DNA of 7,348 nt from an uncultured Lachnospiraceae bacterium (GTDB lineage: Bacteria > Bacillota > Clostridia > Lachnospirales > Lachnospiraceae), in assembly GCA_910586405.1 (NCBI GenBank), contig CAJUII010000132.1, positions 1 to 7,348 on the forward strand, in the 5' to 3' direction. Of the stretch, positions 1-6,076 are shown piece after piece. The notes under the pieces are model-generated. The model was given only the letters and a program-made list of their open reading frames with translations. It was not told the DNA's origin and ran no database searches. The translations under genes were made by a program, and so were the position numbers. The stretch's first letter is position 1, and each line of letters starts with the position of its first letter.

Positions 1-64
1 AGTCTAACGGATAGAACGAAGGCCTCCGACGCCTTTAATGCAGGTTCGATTCCTGCCGGGTGCA
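1..64 (+). tRNA. tRNA-Arg (anticodon CCG), 5' end cut by window
   Basis: This is the 3' part of a transfer RNA reading the arginine codon CGG. Window base 1 corresponds to about tRNA position 9, so the 5' acceptor strand is missing. The anticodon stem is 19-23 paired with 31-35 (five perfect pairs). Its 7-base loop at 24-30 has T33 at 25, anticodon CCG at 26-28 and A37 at 29. The T arm is 40-44 paired with 52-56 around the TTCGATT loop. The 3' acceptor strand is 57-63, followed by discriminator A at 64. The next bases are TTT, so CCA is not encoded and must be added by the nucleotidyltransferase. The D stem pairs imperfectly in the standard register (C12 opposite A23, T13 opposite G22). Confidence 0.93.
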
Positions 65-104
65 TTTCCTGGGATAGAATTGACAGCGGCAGATAGGAGT
101 ATGG

Positions 105-1586
105 ATGGAGAACAGAAATAACAGGAATAAAAAAAGAAACAGGAATAAAAATAATCAGAATACCAAGACAAATACTACTATTGAAAATACAGAAGTTTTA
201 GATAATAAAGCAGAAAACAAAGAAGATAAGACGACCGCGGATCAGAAACCAGCGGCAGAAGTTAAGACCGAAACAAAAGCAGAACTTATAAAGGAAGAGA
301 AAATACCCGAAAATACGAAGACCACACCATCCCTTGATTCGATGATTGGAAAAGATGTAAAAGACTTTTCAGCCGATCATATCAAGGGAATTGCTATGAA
401 TGCCGCAAAAATTGTACTTCCAGTGGCGGCATGTGCGATTGTTATCGCTGTAATTATCACCTACGCAGGCTCCCAAAAGGCGCAGACTGTAAACAATAAC
501 GCTGATCATGGAGAGAGCGGCATCGCAGTCACTGGCGTATCAACTTTGAGCGAAGAGCCTTTGGCAGAGAATGCATATGTGAATGTCAATGATATGATAC
601 GTGGATTTTACAACGCACTGGCATCTGGTGATATGGACACGATCCGATCAGTCAAGGATTATAATAGTGATAAAGAAATTATTACTTATGAGAAAAAGAG
701 CGAATTTATAGAGCGATATGACAATATCAAATGCTATACCAAACCGGGAATCGAAGAGAATTCCTATTTTGTGTATGTTACATATGATGTTAAGATCAGG
801 GATATTGAGACAGAAGCACCTGGTCTGAATGCATTTTATGTGTATACGTCAGAGGATGGAAGTCTTAAGATTGACGGTGACACAGAGGAAAATATTAAAG
901 CCGCGTTTAAGCTTGTCACAAACCAGGATGATGTCGTTGATTTGTATAATAAAATAGATGTTAATTATAATGAAGCGATTGCGTCAGATGAGGCGCTGGA
1001 GCAGTTTATGAGTGAGCTGCCTCAGGTTTTGAAGGAATCTGTCGGGGTCGCGCTGGCAAAATTAGAGACACAGGACGAAACACCAGATACGCCTCAGACA
1101 GAGACTGTGCCGGCGTCAGAACCTGAGTCGTCGCAGCCCGCAGAGGAGGAAGCTCCGCCAGAGCCAGAGCAGCCGCTTGAGAACAAGACTGTCAATCAGA
1201 TCGTGCGGACGACAGATACTGTAAATGTGCGTTCTTCAGACAGTGAAGAAGCGGATAAGATTGGCAAAGCACAATCAGGAACAGAGCTCATGCGTATTGA
1301 AGAGCGCGTCAATGGATGGAGTAAGGTGATCTTTGAGGACAAAGAAGCCTATATCAAGAGTGATTATCTTGAGGTAATTACTGCGGAGGTGACTGTGGAG
1401 CCTATTGGTACGATCACAGCCACAACGAATGTAAATGTCAGAAGCCAGGCAAATCAGGAATCTGAAAAGCTTGGCACTGCACAGGCTGGAAGTTCTTATG
1501 ATCTGCTTGAAGATCAGGGTGAGTGGTTTAAGATAAATTATAACGGGACAACAGGATTTGTAAAGGCGGAATTTTTTGATAGATAA
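105..1586 (+). CDS. Membrane-anchored protein with two C-terminal bacterial SH3 (SH3b) repeats
   Basis: The 493-residue protein is probably a single-pass membrane protein with most of its length outside the cell. Residues 1-95 are charged and low in complexity, starting with an Asn/Arg/Lys-rich run and continuing Lys/Glu/Thr-rich. One hydrophobic segment at about 103-121 (IVLPVAACAIVIAVIITY) fits a transmembrane anchor. Residues 157-320 form a mixed alpha/beta region that could be NTF2-like; this is only an impression. A Pro/Glu linker follows at 322-361. Two SH3b repeats lie at about 366-424 and 436-491, each with the typical VNVRS motif, a G-W or E-W turn and a Y-I-K or F-V-K end. SH3b repeats usually bind cell-wall peptides or glycans, so a wall-sensing or wall-binding role is likely, but no catalytic domain is visible. 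The start at 105 is chosen because AGGAG lies at 95-99; the ATG at 101 hits a stop after six codons. Confidence 0.85.
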   Translation: MENRNNRNKKRNRNKNNQNTKTNTTIENTEVLDNKAENKEDKTTADQKPAAEVKTETKAELIKEEKIPENTKTTPSLDSMIGKDVKDFSADHIKGIAMNAAKIVLPVAACAIVIAVIITYAGSQKAQTVNNNADHGESGIAVTGVSTLSEEPLAENAYVNVNDMIRGFYNALASGDMDTIRSVKDYNSDKEIITYEKKSEFIERYDNIKCYTKPGIEENSYFVYVTYDVKIRDIETEAPGLNAFYVYTSEDGSLKIDGDTEENIKAAFKLVTNQDDVVDLYNKIDVNYNEAIASDEALEQFMSELPQVLKESVGVALAKLETQDETPDTPQTETVPASEPESSQPAEEEAPPEPEQPLENKTVNQIVRTTDTVNVRSSDSEEADKIGKAQSGTELMRIEERVNGWSKVIFEDKEAYIKSDYLEVITAEVTVEPIGTITATTNVNVRSQANQESEKLGTAQAGSSYDLLEDQGEWFKINYNGTTGFVKAEFFDR

Positions 1587-1599
1587 TCAATAGATTATC

Positions 1600-1629
1600 T
1601 TGAAAAGACATGCCTATATCGTCTATAAT
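1600..1629 (+). promoter_or_regulatory. Probable sigma-A type promoter for the downstream gene run
   Basis: A TTGAAA box at 1600-1605 and a perfect TATAAT at 1624-1629 are separated by 18 bp, close to the housekeeping consensus. Transcription would start near 1636. It lies 14 bp after the stop of the SH3 protein gene and is the only near-consensus promoter I found in the window, so it probably drives the oxidoreductase gene and perhaps the genes after it. The transcript would begin about 10 bases before a stable hairpin (1645-1685). Confidence 0.6.
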
Positions 1630-1644
1630 AGAATAGTGCTTAAC

Positions 1645-1685
1645 GATGAAAACCCATGTGGCTTTGCGCTGCATGGGCTTTCATT
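1645..1685 (+). terminator. Intergenic hairpin, terminator-like, between the SH3 gene and the oxidoreductase
   Basis: The arms at 1645-1658 and 1672-1685 pair almost fully, with one A/C mismatch (1652/1678) and one terminal G/T pair. The core is CCCATG with CATGGG around a 13-base loop. The A-rich base of the 5' arm and the T-rich base of the 3' arm resemble an intrinsic terminator whose T-tract is part of the stem. No long T run follows (ATTTATA), so termination may be partial. It would end readthrough from the SH3 gene, but it also lies inside the leader of the transcript from the promoter at 1600-1629. Confidence 0.55.
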
Positions 1686-1720
1686 TATACGATAGTTGTC
1701 GTGAAAGGTAGGGAAGAGCT

Positions 1721-2773
1721 ATGTTTAAACAGAAGAGAATTGGTATCATGGGAACGGGCAAGATGGCAGGCATCATGGCAGGCACTGTCAAGAAAATGAA
1801 GAATGTAAAATGTCATGGCGTTGCGTCAAGGAGTGAGGAAAGAGCGCAGCAGTTTGCGGATGAACATGGTATCAAAGTGGCATACACCTCCTATGAGGAA
1901 ATGATGATCGATGATAAGGTTGACTTGATTTATATTGCAACACCACACTCGGAGCATTATGACAACATGAAGCTTTGTATCGAAAATGGTAAAAACGTGC
2001 TTTGTGAGAAGGCATTTACAGCCAATGCAGCACAGGCAGAGGAAATACTGGCATTGGCGAAGGAAAAAGGCGTGTTTGTGGCAGAGGCGATGTGGGTGCG
2101 CTATATGCCGATGCTCACTACAATCAAGGGGATTCTCAACTCTGGCATCATAGGAGAACCAACCATGCTGACAGCGAATCTTGGATATATGATATCCAAT
2201 AAGAAAAGGCTTACCGACCCAGCGCTTGCCGGAGGGACATTGCTGGATTTGGGGGTATATACATTAAACTTCGCCGCAATGATGTTTGGAAGAGAAATAG
2301 AAAGAATGGAGTCTTCCTGTATATTGACTGACTCCGGCGTTGATGCCTCGGAAAGCATTACAATCACATATAAGGATGGCAGAATGGCAGTGCTCAACTG
2401 CACGATGAATGGACTGAGTGACAGACGTGGAGTGATCTATGGTCCAAAAGGATATATCGCGATTGAAAATATTAATAATTTTGCGGCTGTGTCGGTGTAT
2501 GACACAACTTATAAAACAATTAAATCAGAGAAAGCACCCAAACAGATTACAGGCTACGAATACGAGATTAACGCTTGTCTGGAGGCGATTGAGAAGGGCG
2601 AGAAAGAGTGCTGGGAGATGCCGCATAAAGAAACTGTCTTTATCATGAAGCAGATGGACGAGCTTCGTGCACAGTGGGGCGTGATCTATCCTTTTGAGAA
2701 GGTTGAAAAGCTTGAAGTTCTGACAGGAGAGGTGGAGGACACTGTGCCGCAGGACATGGAGATACAGGCATAA
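1721..2773 (+). CDS. Gfo/Idh/MocA family NAD(P)-dependent oxidoreductase, dihydrodiol dehydrogenase-like
   Basis: The 350-residue protein has the usual length and layout of the family. An N-terminal Rossmann fold (about 5-125) carries the dinucleotide-binding loop GTGKMA at 11-16. A C-terminal alpha/beta domain binds substrate. The IATPHSEHY stretch (72-80) and the CEKA motif (95-98) match the conserved strand and the EKP motif around the catalytic lysine, K97, with Ala replacing the usual Pro. The segments EAMWVRYMP (122-130) and GGTLLDLGVY (171-180) resemble the dimeric dihydrodiol dehydrogenase branch. These enzymes oxidise or reduce sugars, inositols or diols with NAD(P) in the cytoplasm; the substrate cannot be read from the sequence. 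AGGGA at 1710-1714 sits 6 bases before the ATG. Residues after about 325 form a short acidic tail that I do not associate with the family core. Confidence 0.9.
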   Translation: MFKQKRIGIMGTGKMAGIMAGTVKKMKNVKCHGVASRSEERAQQFADEHGIKVAYTSYEEMMIDDKVDLIYIATPHSEHYDNMKLCIENGKNVLCEKAFTANAAQAEEILALAKEKGVFVAEAMWVRYMPMLTTIKGILNSGIIGEPTMLTANLGYMISNKKRLTDPALAGGTLLDLGVYTLNFAAMMFGREIERMESSCILTDSGVDASESITITYKDGRMAVLNCTMNGLSDRRGVIYGPKGYIAIENINNFAAVSVYDTTYKTIKSEKAPKQITGYEYEINACLEAIEKGEKECWEMPHKETVFIMKQMDELRAQWGVIYPFEKVEKLEVLTGEVEDTVPQDMEIQA

Positions 2774-2795
2774 GATGCTAAATAATGGCAATACT

Positions 2796-2832
2796 ATAGC
2801 TATCTTAACAGAGCAGAAAGGATGATAGCTAT
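2796..2832 (+). promoter_or_regulatory. Hairpin exposing the ribosome binding site of the small gene in its loop
   Basis: ATAGCTATC at 2796-2804 pairs perfectly over nine bases with GATAGCTAT at 2824-2832. The 19-base loop (2805-2823) contains the AGAAAGG ribosome binding site (2815-2821). The 3' arm covers the first two bases of the preferred start codon at 2831. Because ATAGCTAT is its own reverse complement, the same bases could also act as two copies of a palindromic protein site 29 bp apart. The pairing is seen directly; a regulatory role is inferred. Confidence 0.45.
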
Positions 2833-3262
2833 GAAAAAGGATGATCAGGAGATTTTAAAGGAAGTCCAGAAAAATTCCGCAATGGCGATCAATGCCATTA
2901 ATACCATTTCAGAAAAGGTTCATAACAATGAGCTGCAACAGGAGCTTTCGAAGGAAAAGCTATGGTATTCTGTGATACAGAATAAGGCGACAGACAGGCT
3001 GCAAACTGAACATGCAGAAGGATATCATGCCAGTGCAGTGCAGGATATGATGCTCAAAGGCGGTATACAGATGAATACCTTTACCAATTGCAGCACGAGC
3101 AAAATAGCAGAGTTGATGATACAGGGAAGCAACAGAGGCATTACGAGCATGTGGAAATCGATGAATCATCATCAAAATTCTGGAAATGCGTCAATGGAGG
3201 TCGCTAAGGAATTGGTGGATTTTGAGCAGAAAGCCATTGCGAGATTAAAGAAGTTTTTATAA
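2831..3262 (+). CDS. Small helical protein of unknown function
   Basis: I do not recognise the family with confidence. The 143-residue product appears almost entirely alpha-helical, with no signal peptide and no membrane segment. An N-terminal amphipathic helix (about 4-35) is followed by a Lys/Glu-rich helix containing KEKLWYSVIQNKATDRLQ (about 40-58), a His/Met-containing middle region, and a C-terminal part ending VAKELVDFEQKAIARLKKFL. The alternation of helices with scattered Glu and His recalls four-helix, ferritin-like small proteins of Firmicutes, but no clear metal-binding set is visible. The start at 2831 is preferred over the in-frame ATG at 2822 because AGAAAGG (2815-2821) abuts 2822 and lies 9 bases before 2831. 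Its stop overlaps the ribosome binding site of the next gene, which suggests coupled translation. Confidence 0.8.
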   Translation: MKKDDQEILKEVQKNSAMAINAINTISEKVHNNELQQELSKEKLWYSVIQNKATDRLQTEHAEGYHASAVQDMMLKGGIQMNTFTNCSTSKIAELMIQGSNRGITSMWKSMNHHQNSGNASMEVAKELVDFEQKAIARLKKFL

Positions 3263-3272
3263 AGGAGTAATG

Positions 3273-3989
3273 ATGACCAGATTAAATAAATATCTTGCAG
3301 CGTGTGGGATCTGTTCTAGGCGTGAGGCAGATAAACTGATCGATCAGGGCAGGGTAAGCGTAAATGGTCAAGTGGCTGTAAGTGGTATGAAGGTCTGTGA
3401 CAGCGACGTTGTTGAGGTCAATCATAAGAGGATTCAATCAGCAGCAGCAAAGGTAGTCTTAGCGTACAATAAGCCTGTTGGGATTACCTGTACAGAGAAG
3501 GACCGGTATGCGGAAAAGACGATTGTGGAGGCGGTCAAATACCCCGTTAGGCTTACCTATGCGGGGCGCCTTGACAAAGATTCCGATGGACTGATGATTC
3601 TGACAAATGACGGAGAATTGATACAGTGTATGATGAAGGGCGCAAACGGTCATGAGAAGGAATATCTTGTCAAAGTAGACAGAGAAATCACAGAAGCTTT
3701 TCTTGTCGGGATGTCACAGGGAGTCTATTTGAAGGAGTTGGATGTGACAACACGCCCATGCACACTGAAACGTGTTGGCAAATTTACATTTCAGATCACG
3801 CTTACACAGGGACTGAACAGGCAGATTCGACGAATGTGCAGGTGTTTTGGATACAGTGTCAAGTCACTTACACGCATTCGTGTGATGAATATAAAGCTTG
3901 ATGGACTAAAGAGTGGGACATATCGTGAGTTAAAGGGAGCAGAGCGCGAAACATTGTATCGAATGTGTGGGATGTCAGACAATCAATAA
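3273..3989 (+). CDS. rluF: 23S rRNA pseudouridine synthase, RluF-like (RsuA/RluB/E/F family)
   Basis: The enzyme converts a specific uridine in 23S rRNA to pseudouridine; in E. coli RluF the main target is U2604. The 238-residue protein opens with an S4 RNA-binding domain (about 2-55; RLNKYLAACGICSRREAD, then the RVSVNG turn). The catalytic domain follows, with GRLDKDSDGL at 98-107, in which D101 is the catalytic aspartate, and LNRQIRRM at 181-188. The HEKEYLV and TLTQGLNRQIRRMC stretches are typical of the RluF branch, although RluB or RluE cannot be excluded without alignment. The start at 3273 is chosen over the ATG at 3270 because AGGAG (3263-3267) is 5 bases away from 3273 but only 2 from 3270. 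That site overlaps the stop of the small upstream gene. The last 48 bp are repeated downstream. Confidence 0.9.
   Translation: MTRLNKYLAACGICSRREADKLIDQGRVSVNGQVAVSGMKVCDSDVVEVNHKRIQSAAAKVVLAYNKPVGITCTEKDRYAEKTIVEAVKYPVRLTYAGRLDKDSDGLMILTNDGELIQCMMKGANGHEKEYLVKVDREITEAFLVGMSQGVYLKELDVTTRPCTLKRVGKFTFQITLTQGLNRQIRRMCRCFGYSVKSLTRIRVMNIKLDGLKSGTYRELKGAERETLYRMCGMSDNQ
3936..3983 (+). repeat. Tandem duplication copy 1 (inside the rluF 3' end)
   Basis: These 48 bp encode the rluF C-terminus (around GAERETLYRMCGMSDN) and recur 76 bp downstream at 4012-4059 with 45 of 48 bases identical. The differences are A/G, T/C and A/G transitions. This is presumably the parent copy because it lies inside the intact reading frame. 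Confidence 0.95.
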
Positions 3990-4011
3990 AATAGTAGTGG
4001 AGACGGACTAA

Positions 4012-4059
4012 GGAGCAGAGCGCGAAGCACTGTATCGAATGTGTGGGATGTCAGGCAAT
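4012..4059 (+). repeat. Tandem duplication copy 2 (between rluF and ligA)
   Basis: This is the second copy of the rluF 3' end. It keeps the ATG-TGT-GGG-ATG string of rluF, and that string is in frame with ligA, so it creates a spurious upstream start at 4039. The preceding GACGGACTAA (4002-4011) resembles GATGGACTAA of rluF at 3900-3909. Copy 2 may therefore be a longer duplicate that lost about 26 bp internally. Confidence 0.93.
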
Positions 4060-4085
4060 GGTTTTGTAGAATATAGTGATAAGAT

Positions 4086-4090
4086 GGAGG
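4086..4090 (+). promoter_or_regulatory. Ribosome binding site that fixes the ligA start at 4096
   Basis: GGAGG lies five bases before the ATG at 4096. The more distal in-frame ATGs at 4039 and 4048 fall in duplicated rluF sequence, and the ATG at 4084 overlaps this site itself. The closest purine string before 4039 is the copied AGGAG at 4011-4015, 23 bases away and too far to act. Confidence 0.85.
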
Positions 4091-4095
4091 ATAGT

Positions 4096-6072
4096 ATGGC
4101 GGAAACGAACGAAACGTTACATAGAATGAAAACGCTTGTGGAGAAACTCAGAGAAGCGTCAAGGGCATATTATGCACAGGACAAGGAAATCATGAGTAAT
4201 TTTGAGTATGATAAACTCTATGAGGAATTGGAGGCACTCGAGCAGCAAACAGGTATGGTCTTAGCGGGAAGCCCTACGATCAGTGTCGGTTATGAAGCGG
4301 TGGACGAGCTGCCCAAAGAGGCGCATGAGAGTCCGATGCTGTCTCTGGGAAAGACGAAGGAGAGAGAGGAGCTTAAGGACTGGCTTGGCGACAAGGATGG
4401 ACTGCTTAGCTGGAAATTGGATGGACTTACCATCGTGCTAACATATCAGAATGGCGGGCTGTTAAAGGCGGTCACGCGCGGAAATGGCGAGGTAGGCGAG
4501 GTTATCACCAACAATGCGAAGGTGTTTAGGAACATTCCACTGCGCATCAATTATCAGGGTGAGCTGACACTTAGAGGTGAGGCAGTTATTACCTATCAGG
4601 ATTTCGATGAAATCAACAGCCATATAGAGGATGTGGATGCAAAGTATAAAAATCCTAGAAATCTTTGTTCTGGCTCTGTCAGACAGCTCAATAATCAGAT
4701 TACCGCAGAGCGAAATGTGCGTTTTTATGCATTTTCCTTGGTGAAGGCTGACGGGATCGATTTTGAGAATTCAAGGGAGAGACAATTTGAATTTCTAAGG
4801 AACCAGGGATTTGACGTCGTACAATATGTAAAAGTTAATGCGAATACGATTGTAGATGCGGTGGCAGATTATGAGAATCGCGTTCAGACCTATGATGTGC
4901 CCTCAGATGGTCTTGTACTGATCTATGATGACATTGCCTATGGGCGTTCACTTGGCAGGACTGCGAAGTATCCGCGGGATTCCATCGCATTTAAATGGGC
5001 AGATGAGATACGAGAGACCACGCTTAAGGAAATTGAGTGGAGTCCGAGTCGTACAGGATTGATTAATCCTGTGGCAATCTTTGAACCAGTTGATCTTGAG
5101 GGAACGACTGTGAGCAGGGCATCTGTACACAATATTAGTATTTTAAAAGGACTAAAGCTTGGTATTGGGGACAGAATCACCGTGTACAAAGCAAACATGA
5201 TCATACCGCAGATCGCAGAGAATCTCACAGGCAGCGACAGTGTGGAGATTCCAGAGAGTTGTCCTGCATGCGGTGGTAGGACAGAGGTGCGAGCTGTCAA
5301 TGAAGTGCAGTCTCTTTATTGTACAAATCCTGATTGTGATGCTAAGAAAATCAAATCATTCACCCTGTTTGTCAGCCGTGATGCGATGAATATAGATGGA
5401 CTGTCTGAGGCAACACTTGAGAAGTTTATCGCAAAGGGTTTTATCCATCAATATCAGGATATGTTCCATCTCGACAGATACAAGTCAGAAATCGTGGAGA
5501 TGGAGGGTTTTGGAGAGCGGTCCTACAAAAAGCTTATGGACGGCATTGAGAAATCAAGGGATATAGAACTGCCAAAGCTGATTTACAGTCTTGGTATTGC
5601 AAATATCGGTCTTGCCAACGCGAAGGTAATCTGTAGGTATTTTAAGTATGATATTGATGCCATGCGGCATGCTACAGCGGAGGAGCTTAGCGAGATTGAC
5701 GGCATTGGAGAGGTGATTGGCAGGGCTTTTGCTGACTATTTTGCTGACGAGGAGAACAACAGACGATTTGACAATCTCTTAGGGGAGATTCGTATTATCA
5801 AAGAGGAAATTGATGAGGCAGGACAAACACTAGATGGAAAAACCTTTGTCGTAACAGGAAGCCTGAATCATTTTGGCAGCAGAACCGAACTCAAAGATCT
5901 CATTGAGAAAAAGGGAGGAAAGGTCGCGGGCAGCGTCTCTGCGAAAACGGTCTGTCTTATCAATAATGATGTCACTTCTTCTTCATCTAAAAACAAGAAA
6001 GCGAAAGAGCTCAATGTCCCAATACTTACGGAAGAACAGTTTATGACAGAATATTTGGAGATGGAGGTATAG
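4096..6072 (+). CDS. ligA: NAD-dependent DNA ligase LigA, divergent form
   Basis: LigA seals 5'-phosphate/3'-hydroxyl nicks in DNA during replication and repair using NAD+. From the ATG at 4096 it has 658 residues, near the usual 665-670. In order: the NMN-binding Ia region (about 8-60, AYYAQDKEIMSNFEYDKLY), the adenylation domain with KLDG at 107-110 (K107 is the adenylated lysine), NPRN at 186-189, AFK at 298-300, an OB fold (about 310-385), a four-cysteine zinc finger (C389, C392, C409, C414), helix-hairpin-helix repeats (about 465-546) and a C-terminal BRCT domain (about 578-658). All domains are present, so it looks functional. Some usual nucleotide-contact residues differ: S105 where E. 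coli has E113, N130 in the TRGDG motif, and I276 where E. coli has K290. I recall similar ligases in Lachnospiraceae, where they appear to be the main LigA. The stop at 6070-6072 is 4 bp before metA. Confidence 0.93.
   Translation: MAETNETLHRMKTLVEKLREASRAYYAQDKEIMSNFEYDKLYEELEALEQQTGMVLAGSPTISVGYEAVDELPKEAHESPMLSLGKTKEREELKDWLGDKDGLLSWKLDGLTIVLTYQNGGLLKAVTRGNGEVGEVITNNAKVFRNIPLRINYQGELTLRGEAVITYQDFDEINSHIEDVDAKYKNPRNLCSGSVRQLNNQITAERNVRFYAFSLVKADGIDFENSRERQFEFLRNQGFDVVQYVKVNANTIVDAVADYENRVQTYDVPSDGLVLIYDDIAYGRSLGRTAKYPRDSIAFKWADEIRETTLKEIEWSPSRTGLINPVAIFEPVDLEGTTVSRASVHNISILKGLKLGIGDRITVYKANMIIPQIAENLTGSDSVEIPESCPACGGRTEVRAVNEVQSLYCTNPDCDAKKIKSFTLFVSRDAMNIDGLSEATLEKFIAKGFIHQYQDMFHLDRYKSEIVEMEGFGERSYKKLMDGIEKSRDIELPKLIYSLGIANIGLANAKVICRYFKYDIDAMRHATAEELSEIDGIGEVIGRAFADYFADEENNRRFDNLLGEIRIIKEEIDEAGQTLDGKTFVVTGSLNHFGSRTELKDLIEKKGGKVAGSVSAKTVCLINNDVTSSSSKNKKAKELNVPILTEEQFMTEYLEMEV
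6063..6067 (+). promoter_or_regulatory. metA ribosome binding site inside the ligA 3' end
   Basis: GGAGG lies within the last codons of ligA, nine bases before the metA ATG at 6077. Placement inside the upstream gene, with only four bases between the genes, indicates cotranscription and probably coupled translation. It leaves no room for a separate metA leader. Confidence 0.85.
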
Positions 6073-6076
6073 AGAA

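Noticed and set aside
80..85. TTGACA hexamer as a -35 box for the SH3 protein gene
   Set aside because: A -10 at the right distance would fall inside the coding region near 103-108, where nothing resembles TATAAT, so the match is probably chance.
2101..2403. Minus-strand open frame inside the oxidoreductase gene
   Set aside because: It lies opposite a clearly conserved gene and has no ribosome binding site or recognisable protein, so it is a shadow frame. The same holds for the other antisense frames at 2525-2791, 4938-5300 and 5983-6312.
3954..4077. Separate ligA promoter in the rluF-ligA spacer
   Set aside because: TAAAAT at 3987 and TATAGT at 4072 resemble -10 boxes, but neither has a convincing -35 at 16-19 bp.
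4039..4095. ligA start at 4039 giving a 677-residue protein
   Set aside because: The extra 19 codons begin in copied rluF sequence and no ribosome binding site is correctly spaced before 4039; GGAGG before 4096 is.
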